Source: Piromyces finnis
Taxonomy: Eukaryota; Neocallimastigomycota; Neocallimastigomycetes; Neocallimastigales; Neocallimastigaceae
Assembly (NCBI GenBank): GCA_002104945.1
Contig: MCFH01000014.1
Span: 479,001-543,000 of the forward strand
Direction: 5' to 3'
DNA length: 64,000 nucleotides
This document shows positions 26,304 through 39,274 of the stretch, piece by piece; position 1 is the stretch's first letter; every line of letters starts with the position of its first letter. A program made the translations under genes and the position numbers. Below the pieces are notes generated by a model. The model worked only from the letters and a program-made list of their open reading frames with translations. It had not been told where the DNA came from and did no database searches.

Positions 26304-27823
26304 ATGTATTTTAATCAACATTCCCCAACTGGTCCAAATCAAGATCAAGTATTTCTTTCTTTCTTTTCTTTTCTTTTTTTTTTCCTATCATTATTTTTAA
26401 TCAATGTATATTATTTATCCTAGTTTTTTTGCGATAATACTGTCATTTTTTATAATTAAAATTAAATTTCAATTTTATTTATTAGGAAGTAAAATTGTAT
26501 AATTCAAATCTTGAAAGAGAAAGGTTAGATACCCTTGCTGATTTATATTCAATTATTGTTGCAGTTGAACATTTAGAAAAGGCTTATATTAAATCTTCTA
26601 TTCCTTTTGAAGAGTAAATATATAAGATTTAATGTTAATATAGGCAAATAAAAATTTGAAAATCATAAAATAATTTTTCTAATTGTATATATTAGATATA
26701 CATTAGCATGTACCAATTTAATTTCACAATTTAAAACCTGTCAAAATTTATTAGGTGATTCATCTGTATTAAATGTACAACATTTTATGAATGAATATAA
26801 GGTATTCATTATAAATAAATAAATAAATATTGATAAACAAATTAAAAAACTGTATTCTAAACATTTTTTTCTTTTTTTTTTTAAAAAAAAAACAACTATT
26901 TTTTTTAATACAAATTCTTGATATAAACATAATTTATATATTTATTATTCTATTTTAACCTTTTAAACATAAATAAATAAATAAATTATACCTTATCAAA
27001 CTATAACAATTATTAAACGTATAATAATCGAATAACACAATAAAAACATCAATAATAATAAAAAATTATAAAACTTTTAAAATGTTACAACGAAAATTGA
27101 ATGTGAATTCATATACTTTTTAATTTAAAATTAAATAATTATAGTTGAACTGCCCATTAGCAGTTAATCGTTTGAAAGTTGGTGTTCCAGCTACTGTTGA
27201 GCATGGTGTTGATAATAAAAATAATAAAGAAGATGGAAAATACATTGCAAAAACAGTTCAAGTAAGTAAATTAAAGTATTTTATTTTAACAATTCATTAA
27301 AGGTGAATTATAACTATAACAGTTAAATGATATATATTACTAATATGAATATATGAATATATTTTAATATACTTTTAAATCTTTTATAATGTTTATATTA
27401 TTCTATATTTTCTTTTCTTTTTTCCTTTTTTTTATGCTATATTGGAAAATTTCCGTTATTATTTCATGAAATAGAACTTTATTAATTTAATGGATAACCT
27501 TGAACTTAAAGTTAAAACTGTTGAAGTTCTTCATCCTTTGCTTGTTGAACTTATTCAAAATATAAATAAAATAACTCCATCGGCAGAAACAAATGAGTGT
27601 AAAGAAAAAGTTAAAAACTGGTAAGTATTAAGAGTAAAATTATTATTATTATTTTTTATTAAATATATTATATCTAATACTTTTATATTGTTTATTCTAA
27701 TAAAGGTTAATTGCATTAAATAAAATGAAAGTATCAGATGAGTTAAATGACGAACAAGTTAAACAACTTCATTTTGATTTAGAAAACGGTTATAATCTCT
27801 TTATGAGATCTTTGGATGAATAG
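26304..27823 (+). CDS. VPS28: ESCRT-I subunit VPS28
   Basis: Six exons (26304-26348, 26486-26613, 26696-26801, 27145-27261, 27475-27620, 27706-27823) join to 660 bases, 219 residues, the usual Vps28 length. The N-terminal core-binding half carries ERERLDTLADLYSIIVAVE, LEKAYIKSSIPFEEYT and CTNLISQFKTC; LNCPLAVNRLK and the linker follow; the C-terminal four-helix domain has NFINLMDNLELKVKTVEVL and SDELNDEQVKQLHFDLENGY. Vps28 bridges Vps23/Vps37 in ESCRT-I to the Vps36 GLUE region of ESCRT-II for sorting of ubiquitinated cargo into multivesicular bodies. A short insert rich in Asn and Lys lies between residues 95 and 110. Intron 3 (26802-27144) is the longest in the gene. Confidence 0.96.
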
Positions 27824-28185
27824 TTAATAACAAACAAGCAAATAATTATTGAATATAAATAATTTATAATTCTTTTTAAAACAGTAAAAAAAACTTGATT
27901 TAACGCCATACTATTGTTGTATTATAATTTATTAATCTTTTTTTACTAAATAATTGTAATAATAATAATTTTCATAAAAAACTTTAACATCTTCATTATT
28001 ATTTAGATACAATATACAATACATCTTTTTAATATGTAAAATAAAAACCTTTTAAAAAAGTCCTTTTTTTTTTTTTTTTTTTTTTTAATTTTTTGATTAG
28101 TTAAATTAGCCATAAAGGCATAATTTGCCATTTTATATAACTGAATAACTAACTCACAAACTAAATAACTAAATAACTAGCAAAA

Positions 28186-28236
<51 letters not shown>

Positions 28237-28345
28237 ATGAATAAATGAATAAATGAATAAATGAATAAATGAATAAATGAATAAATGAATAAATGAATAA
28301 ATGAATAAATGAATAAGTGAATAAATAAATAAATGAATAAATGAA

Positions 28346-28396
<51 letters not shown>

Positions 28397-29335
28397 ATGA
28401 ATAAATGAATAAATGAATAAATGAATAAATGAATAAATGAATAAATGAATAAATGAATAAATGAATAAATGAATAAATGAATAATGAATAAATGAATAAA
28501 TGAATAAATGAATAAATGAATAAATGAATAAATGAATAAATGAATAAATAAATAAATGAATAAATAAATAAATGAATAAATGAATAAATGAATAAATGAA
28601 TAAGTGAATAAATGAATAAATGAATAAATGAATAAATGAATAAGTGAATAAATGAATAAATGAATAAGTGAATAAATGAATGAATAAATGAATAAATGAA
28701 TAAATGAATAAATGGATTTAATCAAAAATATATAATTAATATATATATAAAAAGAATATAAATATATAGTAATATAAAAAGCAGTTTTTATATTTTTTAT
28801 TAGTTGTAAACAAATTGTTTATCAATATTGTAAAGTTTAACTGATAAAAAATAACTAGATAGTTAATTAGATAGTTAATGTTTTTCTTTTTCTTTTTTTA
28901 TATTATCTACATTAAAGAATTAAATGATGATACATCACACTATTAATAATAAATTTTAATAAATAAAAAAAATTGTAAATTTTTATAGCAAATAAAATTT
29001 AAATTTTTATATATATTAATATACACAAATATAATGTTTTGGTTAAATTAAATTTCTATTAGAGTACCAAAAAGATCTGTGCAATTATTTTAGAAAAATA
29101 GTAAGATTCTTATTTTTTTTATTATTATCCTTTAAAAGGAAGCATTAGGATTAAAAGAAAATATTAGAGTAAAAGTTACTTTACTAATAAAAAAGATATT
29201 TACTTTAAATTATAATTAATATAATAATAAATATTTAAAGACGGATAAACTAATTTTTAATAATTTATATAAATTTATTTATCATCAATATTTTTGTTAT
29301 AAATAGAAAGATATTCAAGCAAGGGAATTCTAAAA
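27824..29335. other. Intergenic VPS28-SREK1 containing the octamer satellite
   Basis: Spacer between two plus-strand genes, dominated by the satellite listed separately. The long minus-strand open frame across the satellite is a by-product of its period and is not a gene. Confidence 0.65.
28183..28713. repeat. AAAT / AAATGAAT satellite array
   Basis: About 530 bases of tetranucleotide repeat with higher-order structure: blocks of pure AAAT alternate with long blocks in which every second unit is GAAT, making an octamer AAATGAAT, with rare AAGTGAAT variants and one register shift near 28483. Such order implies amplification by unequal exchange or replication slippage of octamer units, not simple tetramer slippage. 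Confidence 0.9.
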
Positions 29336-30648
29336 ATGTTTAATAATGAGAATACTATAAAGGTAATAAGGAAAACAATAATGTTTTTATTTATTATTAA
29401 ATATAATTAATAAATATAGTATATAAATAGAATTATTTTAAAAGTCATTGCATAATCATTTATTTATAAATTAAAAATTAATCAATCATAATATAATCAA
29501 TACTCTAATTATGTTATTATTATTAATATTGTTGTTATTTTAATAAATTGCTTTCTTCTTATTACCATATTTGCTATTTTTAAAATATATTATATAAATT
29601 TATATTATTATATATTAGTTAAAATATTGTTATATATAAAATCATCAAAATATCTAGTTTTAAACATCTATACTCTTAATTTATATTTTTTTTTTTATTC
29701 TTATTTTACCATTATTCTTTTTCAGTGATACGTTGTTATAAATATGTATATATATTGTTTATTATATTATATTATATAATATATTATTATATCAACATAC
29801 TCTACTTTATATATATAATTATCTATATCTTTTCATATCAATGTTTATACATATATTTTATTATTTTTATAATCTAATTATACATATATATATGTATCTA
29901 CTATAATATCTATTTATTTATATTTATATATCTTTTTTTCATCGATATATTTGTAATACATCATCTTTAAAAGGCAACGAATATTTCGACATTTGCCTCT
30001 GAATCTATGATTCACCAAATCTTTGAATACTTAGGCAAGATTAAATCATTAAAATTATATCCAAAGTAAATATTTATATATGAATAATTAAAATAAAGAT
30101 AGCGAAAAAAAAAAATAAATTATAATTTTATTTTTTTTATTTTTTTTATATAATGTAAAGTCCTGGATTAGAAGGTGGAAAAGAATGCTTAGTAGAATAT
30201 GAAGATAGTGAAGCTGCAGGGTTAGCACTTCATCTCTCAGGTACAAAATTATATGATAGAGTTTTTGAAGTTAAAATTAGAACTCTTGAAGAAATTGAAC
30301 AACAAAAAAAGATCTTAGAAATTAGTAGTATGTTTAATACTCCTCCAGCATTAAATCCAATTTTACAACCAAACATTACTGTAGAAAAGGCTAATAAAAT
30401 TGCTAGAACAGTTTATGTTGGTAATTTAAATACAAGTATAACAGAAAAAGAATTAATAGACTTTTTCTCAGTTTGTGGACCAATTTCCTATGCAAAGGTA
30501 TAAAATTATTTTAGTTAAGTAAAGTTAATATTTTAATTATTTATTAATTTTTAATTCATGAAAATTAATAAGATGGCTGGTGACGTTTCACACCCTTCAA
30601 GATTTGCTTTCTTAGAATTTGGTATAAATATTATTAAAAATAGTTTAT

Positions 30649-30688
<40 letters not shown>

Positions 30689-31598
30689 ATTCATGAAATA
30701 ATAATGAAGATATATTTATTTATGTTAATTATTTTGTTATTTTCTAATAAAAATAGCAACAATTGATGCCGCTAGAAATGCTATGAATATGTCAGGAACT
30801 TTCTTCAGAGATAAAATTATCAAGTAAGTATTTTATACTTATTTGTTGAAAGTGATAAAAGATTTATTTTTATTAAATTAAAATATTTTATTTAATATAG
30901 GGTTAATCATTCAAATAATGTTATTAATAAGGGCATTAAGAAAAATGAATCTCAAGAAATGGTCGAAGCTTTAAAGGGTCTTAAAGAAGCTGAAATGCTT
31001 ATTAATAGAAAATATTCTGAAGTTCCAGTTAGTACTACTAATGATCAATTAAAGATTGTTGGTTCTTCTGCTAATCCTGATGTTAAAGATGAAGGAAAAC
31101 TTATTCCAGATATGGCTAAGGAATTAGATAAACCTGGCCGTTCCAGATCTAGATCCAGAACAAAGTCTCGTGAACGTTCTCGTCGTATGAGATCTAGAAC
31201 TAGATCAAGATCAAGATCTGATTATTATAGATATGCTCACAGAAGAGATAGAGACCGTGAAAGAGATAGAGATAGAGAAAGAGAACGTGAAAGAGACAGA
31301 GAAAGAGAACGTCGTCATAAGGAACGTTATGAAAGAGAATTAGAAAGAGAACATGAAATGATGAGAGAAAGAGAAAGAGAAAGAGGTATTTTTTTTTTTT
31401 TTTTTTTTTAATAAAGAGAAACTTTTTTTTTTTATATTATTATAAATGCCATAACTAATAATAAATTTATTATAAAATTCTTTGTTTAAAACTTACTTTT
31501 AATAATTAATAGAAAGAAGACGTAGAGAATCACGTTCAAGGTCTTCATCCCGTAGAAAAAGATACAGTGATAGAGAAAGAGATCATTATAGAAGATAA
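29336..31598 (+). CDS. SREK1: SREK1-type splicing regulator: two RRMs and an RS/RE domain
   Basis: Seven exons (29336-29362, 29974-30065, 30161-30497, 30573-30621, 30757-30823, 30901-31385, 31513-31598) give 1143 bases, 380 residues. RRM1 spans about residues 8-85 (IHQIFEYLGKIKSLKLYP). RRM2 (about 122-200) contains RTVYVGNLNTSITEKEL, MAGDVSHPSRFAFLEF and KVNHSNNVI, closely following animal SREK1/SRrp86. MVEALKGLKEAEMLI comes next and corresponds to the conserved EVMKRVREAQ helix. The last 120 residues are RS then RE/RD repeats. SREK1 modulates activity of other SR proteins in splice-site choice. The first coding intron (29363-29973) is by far the longest in the gene. The first exon encodes only nine residues, so the start is inferred from frame and donor. 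Confidence 0.85.
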
Positions 31599-32100
31599 AT
31601 CTATTCATAAAAAAATCAGATGCACACATTTTTTATTGTTTTATTTTTCTTATTTTTAATTTAAAACACCATTATTTTTTATTTCATGTTTTTTTATTTT
31701 TATTTTTTCATTATATATATATATATATATAACCTTTTAATATATAATATTATTTGTAAAACACAATCTTATCAATTTTCAATTTATAATTTATTTACAT
31801 AAAAAAGGGTCAAAGCCAAGTAATTTATTAATTAAAATAGTAATAATAAAATTAAAAAAAAAAAAAAAAAAATAGCAATTATCATAAATATAATCTATAT
31901 AGTTACTACTTTAATTGTTCCATTCATTTCTTCCTCCTGTTTATGCGTTTAAAGATATTAAAATGATTTTTATAATGATATTATATATTTTTAATTTTTT
32001 ATTTTATTTTTGTATTTATTTGGTAAAGGTTTTTTTTTTTTTATTTTAATATTTCTAAAGATATAAAAGTAAAAAATTATTTATTTATATAAAAATAGTG

Positions 32101-32151
<51 letters not shown>

Positions 32152-32279
32152 AATATATTTCTATTTTTAATAATATTTTTTTTTTTTTTTTTTTAAGAGT
32201 ATATATATTAACGAATGAATTTAAAAATAAATAAAATAAAATAAAAAACTATAAAGTAGATTACTTTTTTTTAAATAAA
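31599..32279. other. Intergenic between convergent SREK1 and YTM1 genes
   Basis: Terminal regions of two convergent genes with a (TA)n stretch near 31714-31731, a run of about 43 A at 32107-32149 and a T run at 32177-32194. No gene was seen. Confidence 0.6.
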
Positions 32280-34472
32280 TTATTGAGAATTTGTGGAATC
32301 AATTCCTGAAGTAGAATGTAATCTTAAAATAGTATCAGAACCACCAGTAGCAACTAAATCATTAACCCAATCAACACATAAAACTTTATCATCTAATTCA
32401 TTACCACCTTTTATAGTATATAATGGTGATGAAGAAGAACGTATATCCCAGAATTTTACTGATGAGTCATAAGAACCGCTAACTAACATATATGGACTTT
32501 TTGGTGACCATTTTACAGAAGAAACCCATTTATTATGAGAAGTTAAACGTAACTTTACTGAAGAACCTTCTTTAATTCTAGAATCCCATATTCTTATAAA
32601 TTTATCGGAGTGACCAGTAGCAAGAAGATTATTTTGAGCTGAAAAATCAATTGAATTAATAACTTTTTCACAATTCTAATAAAAAAAAAAGTTGATTGTA
32701 TTAAAAAAAAAAAAAAGAATTATACCATTAATTTACATATTTAGAATGAATTTTTTTTATATAAAATAAAAATTTAATATAATTTTAAATATATATCATT
32801 TTTGTAAAAAAAAAAAAAAAAAAAATCAAATTACCAAAGTAAAAGTATTTGATCTAGCTTCAATATTCCAGAAACGAAGAGAATGATCGTTACCACCACT
32901 GTATAAAGTATAATTATTCTTGTCAAATACAACACAATTAACTCCATTAGTGTGTCCCTTTAAAGTAGCCATAGAATTTTTAATCTTTATATCTGAAGAT
33001 AACTTTCTCTTTTTTTGCTTATTTTCAACTTCATCATTTTCTTCTTCTTCTTCCATATCTAAAGTTGAATTCATACCCCAAATTTTGATGTTTGAATCAA
33101 AAGATGCAGTAGCAAACTTTTTTTATATTTTTATAGATATTATTTATTTTTAAATTAATATTTCTGTAAAGTTTTTTTTTTTTTTTTGAACTAATAAAGT
33201 TTTAATATCCATACTTACATAATCATTTGTTTTAGTAATAGCAATATCTTCGATAGTTCCTTCATGTCCCTTACATTCAAAAACTGGTGTACTGTTACCA
33301 CTATTTTCATTAAACTAACAAAATATTAATAATTTTTATAATATTAGCATTACTTTTATTATTCCACTTTTTATACAAATTATATATTATTACTGTTTTC
33401 ATACCTCCCAAATTCTAACGGTATTATCATTTGAACCGGTTAAACAATAAGTAGCATCTTCTAATTTATTTTAAGTATATCATAAATTTATTATTTTTTT
33501 TTTTTTAGGTAAAACCAATTTTATCGATATTAATAAAAATATTATATTTTGAATTTAAAAATATTTTTATTTAAAAAATTTTGTTATTTCTAATATTTAT
33601 ATAATAATTACTCTTTTCAATCCATGAAACGGTTTTGATAGGAGCAGTATGACCTAAAAGATTTGAAATACAATTTCCTGACATATCCCATATTCTTGCA
33701 ACCTTATCGTATGAACCAGTTAAAATTAAATTTCTATAATATAAAAAGTTTTAATTAATATTTTTATGATAATTATAATATATTAAAGCAATAGAGAAAG
33801 CAATTTTAATAAAATTTACTTGTGTTGGCTAATTGAAACTGAACTAATCCAATCATCATGTTGATAAGATGGTAATGATTGTGGTGGTTGCATAGCTTCA
33901 ATATATTCAATTAATAATTGATTTTCCTGTTTTTATTTATTTTTTTGATTTCAATTAATTTTCATTATTAATAATTTATATTGATTACATTGATATAAAT
34001 ATATATAACAATAACTATTAAAATCATAATACTTACAGATGATAAATTATTATCATCTAAATATTTCTTTAAACTACCCTTAAGGAATTTACCATCAATT
34101 AAAAATTCAAATTTAACAGGTGTATCTTTAGAAAAAAAAAATACATATTTTATAATAATATAATGTATTAGTTATAAACATTAAATATTGATTTTGCAAA
34201 ATATATTTCATTTTATAATTTTATCTTTTTTTTTTTCTTTCATTTAATGTATATTTAAATTTGTAATTTAATATTTAGTTTATTTGAAGAAATTATTAAA
34301 ATTTTATTTTATATTAACCTAAATCCAAAATTTGATTAATAATTTGAGATAAAGAAGACTTTTTAAATTGAATTGGTATCATAATTGGTGTATCAGCAAT
34401 AGCATATTTGCTTTGTTGAGTAGTGAAACGAACTTGGACCTTTGGTCCTTCATTGGATTTTGAATCTTCCAT
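32280..34472 (-). CDS. YTM1: Ribosome biogenesis protein YTM1/WDR12
   Basis: Eight exons (34319-34472, 34037-34125, 33820-33926, 33612-33733, 33405-33460, 33219-33314, 32835-33116, 32280-32675) total 1302 bases, 433 residues. The N-terminal NLE/ubiquitin-like domain (about 10-90) shows VQVRFTTQQSKYAI and VKFEFLIDGKFL; the HDDWISSVSIS motif starts the propeller. WD repeats follow (LTGSYDKVARIWD, LTGSNDNTVRIWE, ATASFDSNIKIWG, YSGGNDHSLRFWN, ATGHSDKFIRIWD, VSGSYDSSVKFWD and the final ATGGSDTILRLH). An acidic/basic insert (EEEEENDEVEN, KQKKRK) splits the blades. Ytm1 forms the PeBoW complex with Erb1 and Nop7; the AAA+ ATPase Rea1 pulls on its NLE domain to release it from pre-60S. It lies about 18 kb from URB2, another 60S factor, with no sign of co-regulation. 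Confidence 0.95.
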
Positions 34473-35671
34473 ATTATATATTTATATATTTATAGTATTA
34501 AAATTTTTTGATTTTTTAAAGTTTTTAATATATTCGTGAAAAAGACTTTTAAGATATATTTTATTCTTTTGTTTAGTTAAATATATATATTAAATAACAA
34601 TAGTAATAAAATCCAAAGTTATTCTTTTTTTAATATATATATCTATTTATCTATCTTATTTTTTTTTAAAATAATAATAAAATTAAAAAAAGAAAAAAAA
34701 ATTAAAAAAAAAAGGAAAAAGAAAAATTTCAAATTTTTTAGCCAATAAGTTTCTTTTATTTCCATTTATATAAATTATATAGAAACTATAAAAAAAATTA
34801 TTATAAATTTTAAAAAATAATTTAAAGGTTTTATGTGTGGTATGTTATTAATAATAAGTAATATTTTTTTTTTTTTTTTTTTTTGAATCGAATCGTTGTA
34901 AAGTAAATATTATTTATAGATAATAATTCCTATAATCCTTATTTTATATAAATTAATAAAAATAATAAAAAGTATATCTAGAAAGCTTTCCTTCAAAAAA
35001 ATAATAAATTAATAAAATAATTTGACTTTTTATAATTAAAATTTCATGTCAAAGTATTGTAGATACGTTAATTTACATTTTTAATTTACTTTTATTTGAT
35101 TGGTTAAATTCAATATATATTTTATAATTTTTGTTTTCTATTTTAAAAAATATAAAACCTCTTTTTTGACATTTATTTCATGATGATGGTGATGTTTAAA
35201 AAAAAAAAGTTTATCATTGTGTTATTTATTTATTTTTATTTTTATTTTATATCATCAGTTTTTATTATTTATTTTTTTTACTCAATTATCTTTCATATTT
35301 ATAAATTGGAAATATATTTATATTCTATTAATTTTTATTTTAATTTTATTTAATTTTAAATTCATTACTTCCTATATTTTTAAAGCTATTTTTTTTTTTT
35401 TTTTTTTTTTTTATTTTATTTATAATAGTAATTTTAAAAATGCATTATAAACTAGAATCGGTTATAATATAGAAATATAAGATAAAAATAAAATTAGAAT
35501 AAAAAAAAAAAGAAAGATAATTATAAATAAAAATTTGCTTTTTTATTGAAAAATCAAGTATATAGAGTTAACAATATTACTTTAATAATATGAAAAAATA
35601 TTTATATATTTTATGTTTATATAAGAAAGAAATGATACATTTTTTTTTTTTTTTTTACTTTTTTAATTTTT

Positions 35672-35708
<37 letters not shown>

Positions 35709-35718
35709 ATAATCAAGC
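34473..35718. other. Intergenic YTM1-4E-T; nothing firm
   Basis: Spacer between two minus-strand genes. CCAAT-like sequences occur at about 34741-34747 and, inverted, about 35099-35104, but in this composition they are weak evidence. T runs at 34864-34884, 35391-35412 and 35674-35705. No gene was seen. Confidence 0.5.
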
Positions 35719-38700
35719 TTATTTCATTTGTTGTCTTTCAAGTTCTTCAACCTAAATAAATTAATTTAAAAAACATTATAAAATATTTAATACTACTATA
35801 ATTAGGAAAAAAAAAAAAAAAAAAAACTTTAAAAAATAAAACTTACGGTAATGTATTGAGCTGGGCTATATCCAATATTTTCTAAAATTTTAAAAACAAT
35901 CATGTTAATATTACATGAATTTAATATGAATTTTAAAATATTTTATTAAAATTACCTGATAACATCATGGATACTGGTATATTTCTTCTGTTCATAAGAT
36001 TTTCCATTAACATTTGTTGTTGAGGTTGTTGAGGGGCCATATTTGACATCATACCTGGGTATATTCCTTGATGAAGTGAAAATGACTGTTGCTCATTTTG
36101 AAATTGTGGTGGAAATTGAAGTTGTGGTGGTAAATTTTGATTAAATTGCATAAACATGTTTGGATTTGGTTGTGGTGAATTCTCCATAAAGTTTTGACCT
36201 TGTGGCATCATTGGAATTGGTGGTCTTTGTTGTAAAAATTGTTGTGGTAACATTTCTTCTTTATTTATTGAAAATTGATCATACATATTGTTTCCTAATC
36301 CCATCATAGGTAATTGATTCATAATATTTGGTCCTTGATTAAATGGTAAGTTATTTAAATTCATATTCATGTTATTATTTAAATTGTTCATTTCCATAAT
36401 AGGTGTTTGATTTTCTATTATAAAAGTAAATAAATAAATAATAATAAAACAAGAGATTTAAGATATTTCATCAATTTAGTTAATTTATTTTCTTATTTTT
36501 TTTTATATTAAATATAATAATGCTGTATTGGTATTTACTCATTGCTTGACTTTTAACATTATTTGACTTGGATGGTTCAATTTCATCCAATTCATCTTCA
36601 TGGGAATCATTTTTACTTTCATTTAAAATGTTACCTCCTAATTTAGAATCGATAGTATGTTGTACAAGATTCTGAAGAATTTGAACTGAAGATTGGTTTT
36701 TGCTAGAAATTGAATTCTTTTTTGGTCTTGATTGAGTTTCTGATTTATTAATTACTTCAGATTGTTTTCTTGATTCATTATTCTTTGTTAATTGTGAAGT
36801 TTGTTGAACTTCGTTCAATTTATCTTTATCTAATGAATCAATAGATGATTTTGAGTATATTGGTTTGGTTTTTGGACTTTGAATTGTTTCATTTTGCTTA
36901 TTTGAGTCATTTGTAGCTAATTTGGCGTTCTTTTTTTTTTTTTTAAAAAGCATAAATAAAAATGACAAAAATTAATTATTTAATAATTATTATATTATGT
37001 ATTTTTAAATAAAATTGATTATATAATTATAGGATAATATATGAAGATATATAATTTTACCATGGATTTAGCTAGTAAGTCCATAACACGATTCATAGAT
37101 TCTTTATCTTGTTCAACATCCTTTGCTGTCTTTTCGTTGTCTTCAGACTCTGTCTTTGTAATTCCCATTGATTTCAATATATCTTCTTCAGAATAGATTT
37201 TCTTTTCAGCTGGAAGAGGTAATGGGTTTCCAATATTAATTGGAAATTGATTAAATGGTGGCATTTGATTATTGAAATTAATTGGTGAAATGTTTTGTGG
37301 AATTGGTTGTTGGGATAAACTATCAGCTATTGGAAGTTCACCTGATTGATGTAATAGGGTTGGTGATGATATTTGTTGAGATAATGATGGTATAGGTAAT
37401 GGTGGGGTTGGCTTAACAATCTTTTCTGGTGGAATAGCATATTTTGAAATGAAGGAATCAATAATTGAGCTTTCTTCGTTATTAGAAGAAGATTGATTAT
37501 TTGGTAAATTACTAATGTTATTTTCTGGTATTCCAGTGTAATTAATAGATTGTTGTTGTAAATTTGGTGGTGGTAAATTAGGTGGTAAGTTTGGTGGTGG
37601 TGGTAAGTTAGGTGGAAGATTTGGTGGTGGAGGAAGATTTGGTGGTAAATTAACTGGTGAACTATTTTGTTGCATTGGTGAATTTATTGCATTATTTAAT
37701 AGTGAATTTGGATTATCTAATAAAGAAGCTGATACCATTTGATTTTGCATAGTTTGAAATTCAAAGTTTGACATATGTGGTGGTGTTGAAGCATCATTAT
37801 TTCCTTCTGTAACACTATCATTTGAACTAGAGAAGAAACGACTGAATTTCGAACCGCTAACTGCACTATCAGCTGACTTTTTAGCTTCTTGATTATCTAA
37901 TGGATAACCATTTTTATTTGTAAATATTGAAGGCAATTGCTCAGAATTCTTATTTTCAACAGCATTAGTAAAGAATTGATCAACTGTATTGAATATTTTA
38001 CCAGAATTATCGATATCAAAGAATTCTTTTTTGTTTTGTAATTCAGTTCTAAATCTCATGCTATTTTCAGTTTCATTATTAATTTTTTCGCCTTCATCTA
38101 TCATAGTATTATCTGAATTGTTTCTTATATCTTCATCAAAGAAGGATTCTTTTTCATTATATGGTGAAGTCTTTGATAATTGAGATACAGCTTGTCTATT
38201 ATTCATTTTTGCTTTAAATATTTGGAAATCATCAACTTTTTTCTTATCTTTAGAAGAACCCAACTTAGCATCATCTAAAGGAGAATAATTCATCCATTCA
38301 GGAATTTCATCATGCTTTTTATTATAATGATAATCCATTTTACTAACTGGTGCAGATACAAGACCTGGTGATTTAAATGAATATCTGCTATTTTTATTGT
38401 TTGATGAATAATCACCTTTTAAATAAAAATAATTAATACCTATAATTCAAGAATTATAACATATATAAATTTTAGATAAATATATGGAATAAATATTATT
38501 TACCATCTTCTCTTTTATTTTGTGTTCTATCTCTTGTCTCACCATTTGGCATTCTTAAAGAGTATTTATCTTTATCAAATTTCATCATACGATCTCTATT
38601 TCTTTTATGATCATCTATATTATTATATTTGTCTTGTTGATATTGGTTTCTTTTTCTTTCTCCATTAATTGAGCTATTAGAATGTTGTTGAATAGATTCA

Positions 38701-39239
38701 TCATCATTATCTTTTTGATGATTATATTTCCAATTTTTGTCATTACTTCCTTTATTTTCGAAATTTTGATAATTATGCCCATGCATTTGGCCATTTGTAG
38801 GACTAACAAGATTACCATGTTCAAAACTATCACTTCTATCACGCATATTTCTTTGATAACGATTTCTGTACATATTTTTGGAGCGATCATCAGAATTCTT
38901 TAGAATATTGAATATTATTAGCAAAATCAATAGTTAATAAAGATTGATAAATTTATATATACCTGTTTAACTATTCTTCTTGATGATATTCCATATCTTG
39001 ATTGTTCATCATCATACTTTGTCTTGATAGCCTGTTTTGATGAAGCAAAACTAATTTTTGGTGGACCTAAGACAATACTGCTTCTATCTATTTATTATTA
39101 ATAGAAATAGCAACAACAACAAAAAAGTTATATAATATTTAATATTAAGAATTAGAAATTTTAAATGACTTTAATGTAAGTATATTTTACCATTCATGGA
39201 TGGTGATGGCAACATATCTCCGTTTGAGCCATCTTTTAA

Positions 39240-39274
<35 letters not shown>

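Noticed and set aside
28177-28725. A 182-codon minus-strand open frame
   Set aside because: It is produced by the AAATGAAT satellite, whose reverse strand lacks stops; periodic Leu/Phe/Ile/Tyr/Ser/His content, no start context and no homology.
34721-34760. AAAAATTTC-like and CCAAT-like motifs upstream of YTM1, resembling ribosome-biogenesis promoter elements
   Set aside because: Such strings are expected often in DNA of this composition, and no matching pair was found upstream of URB2.
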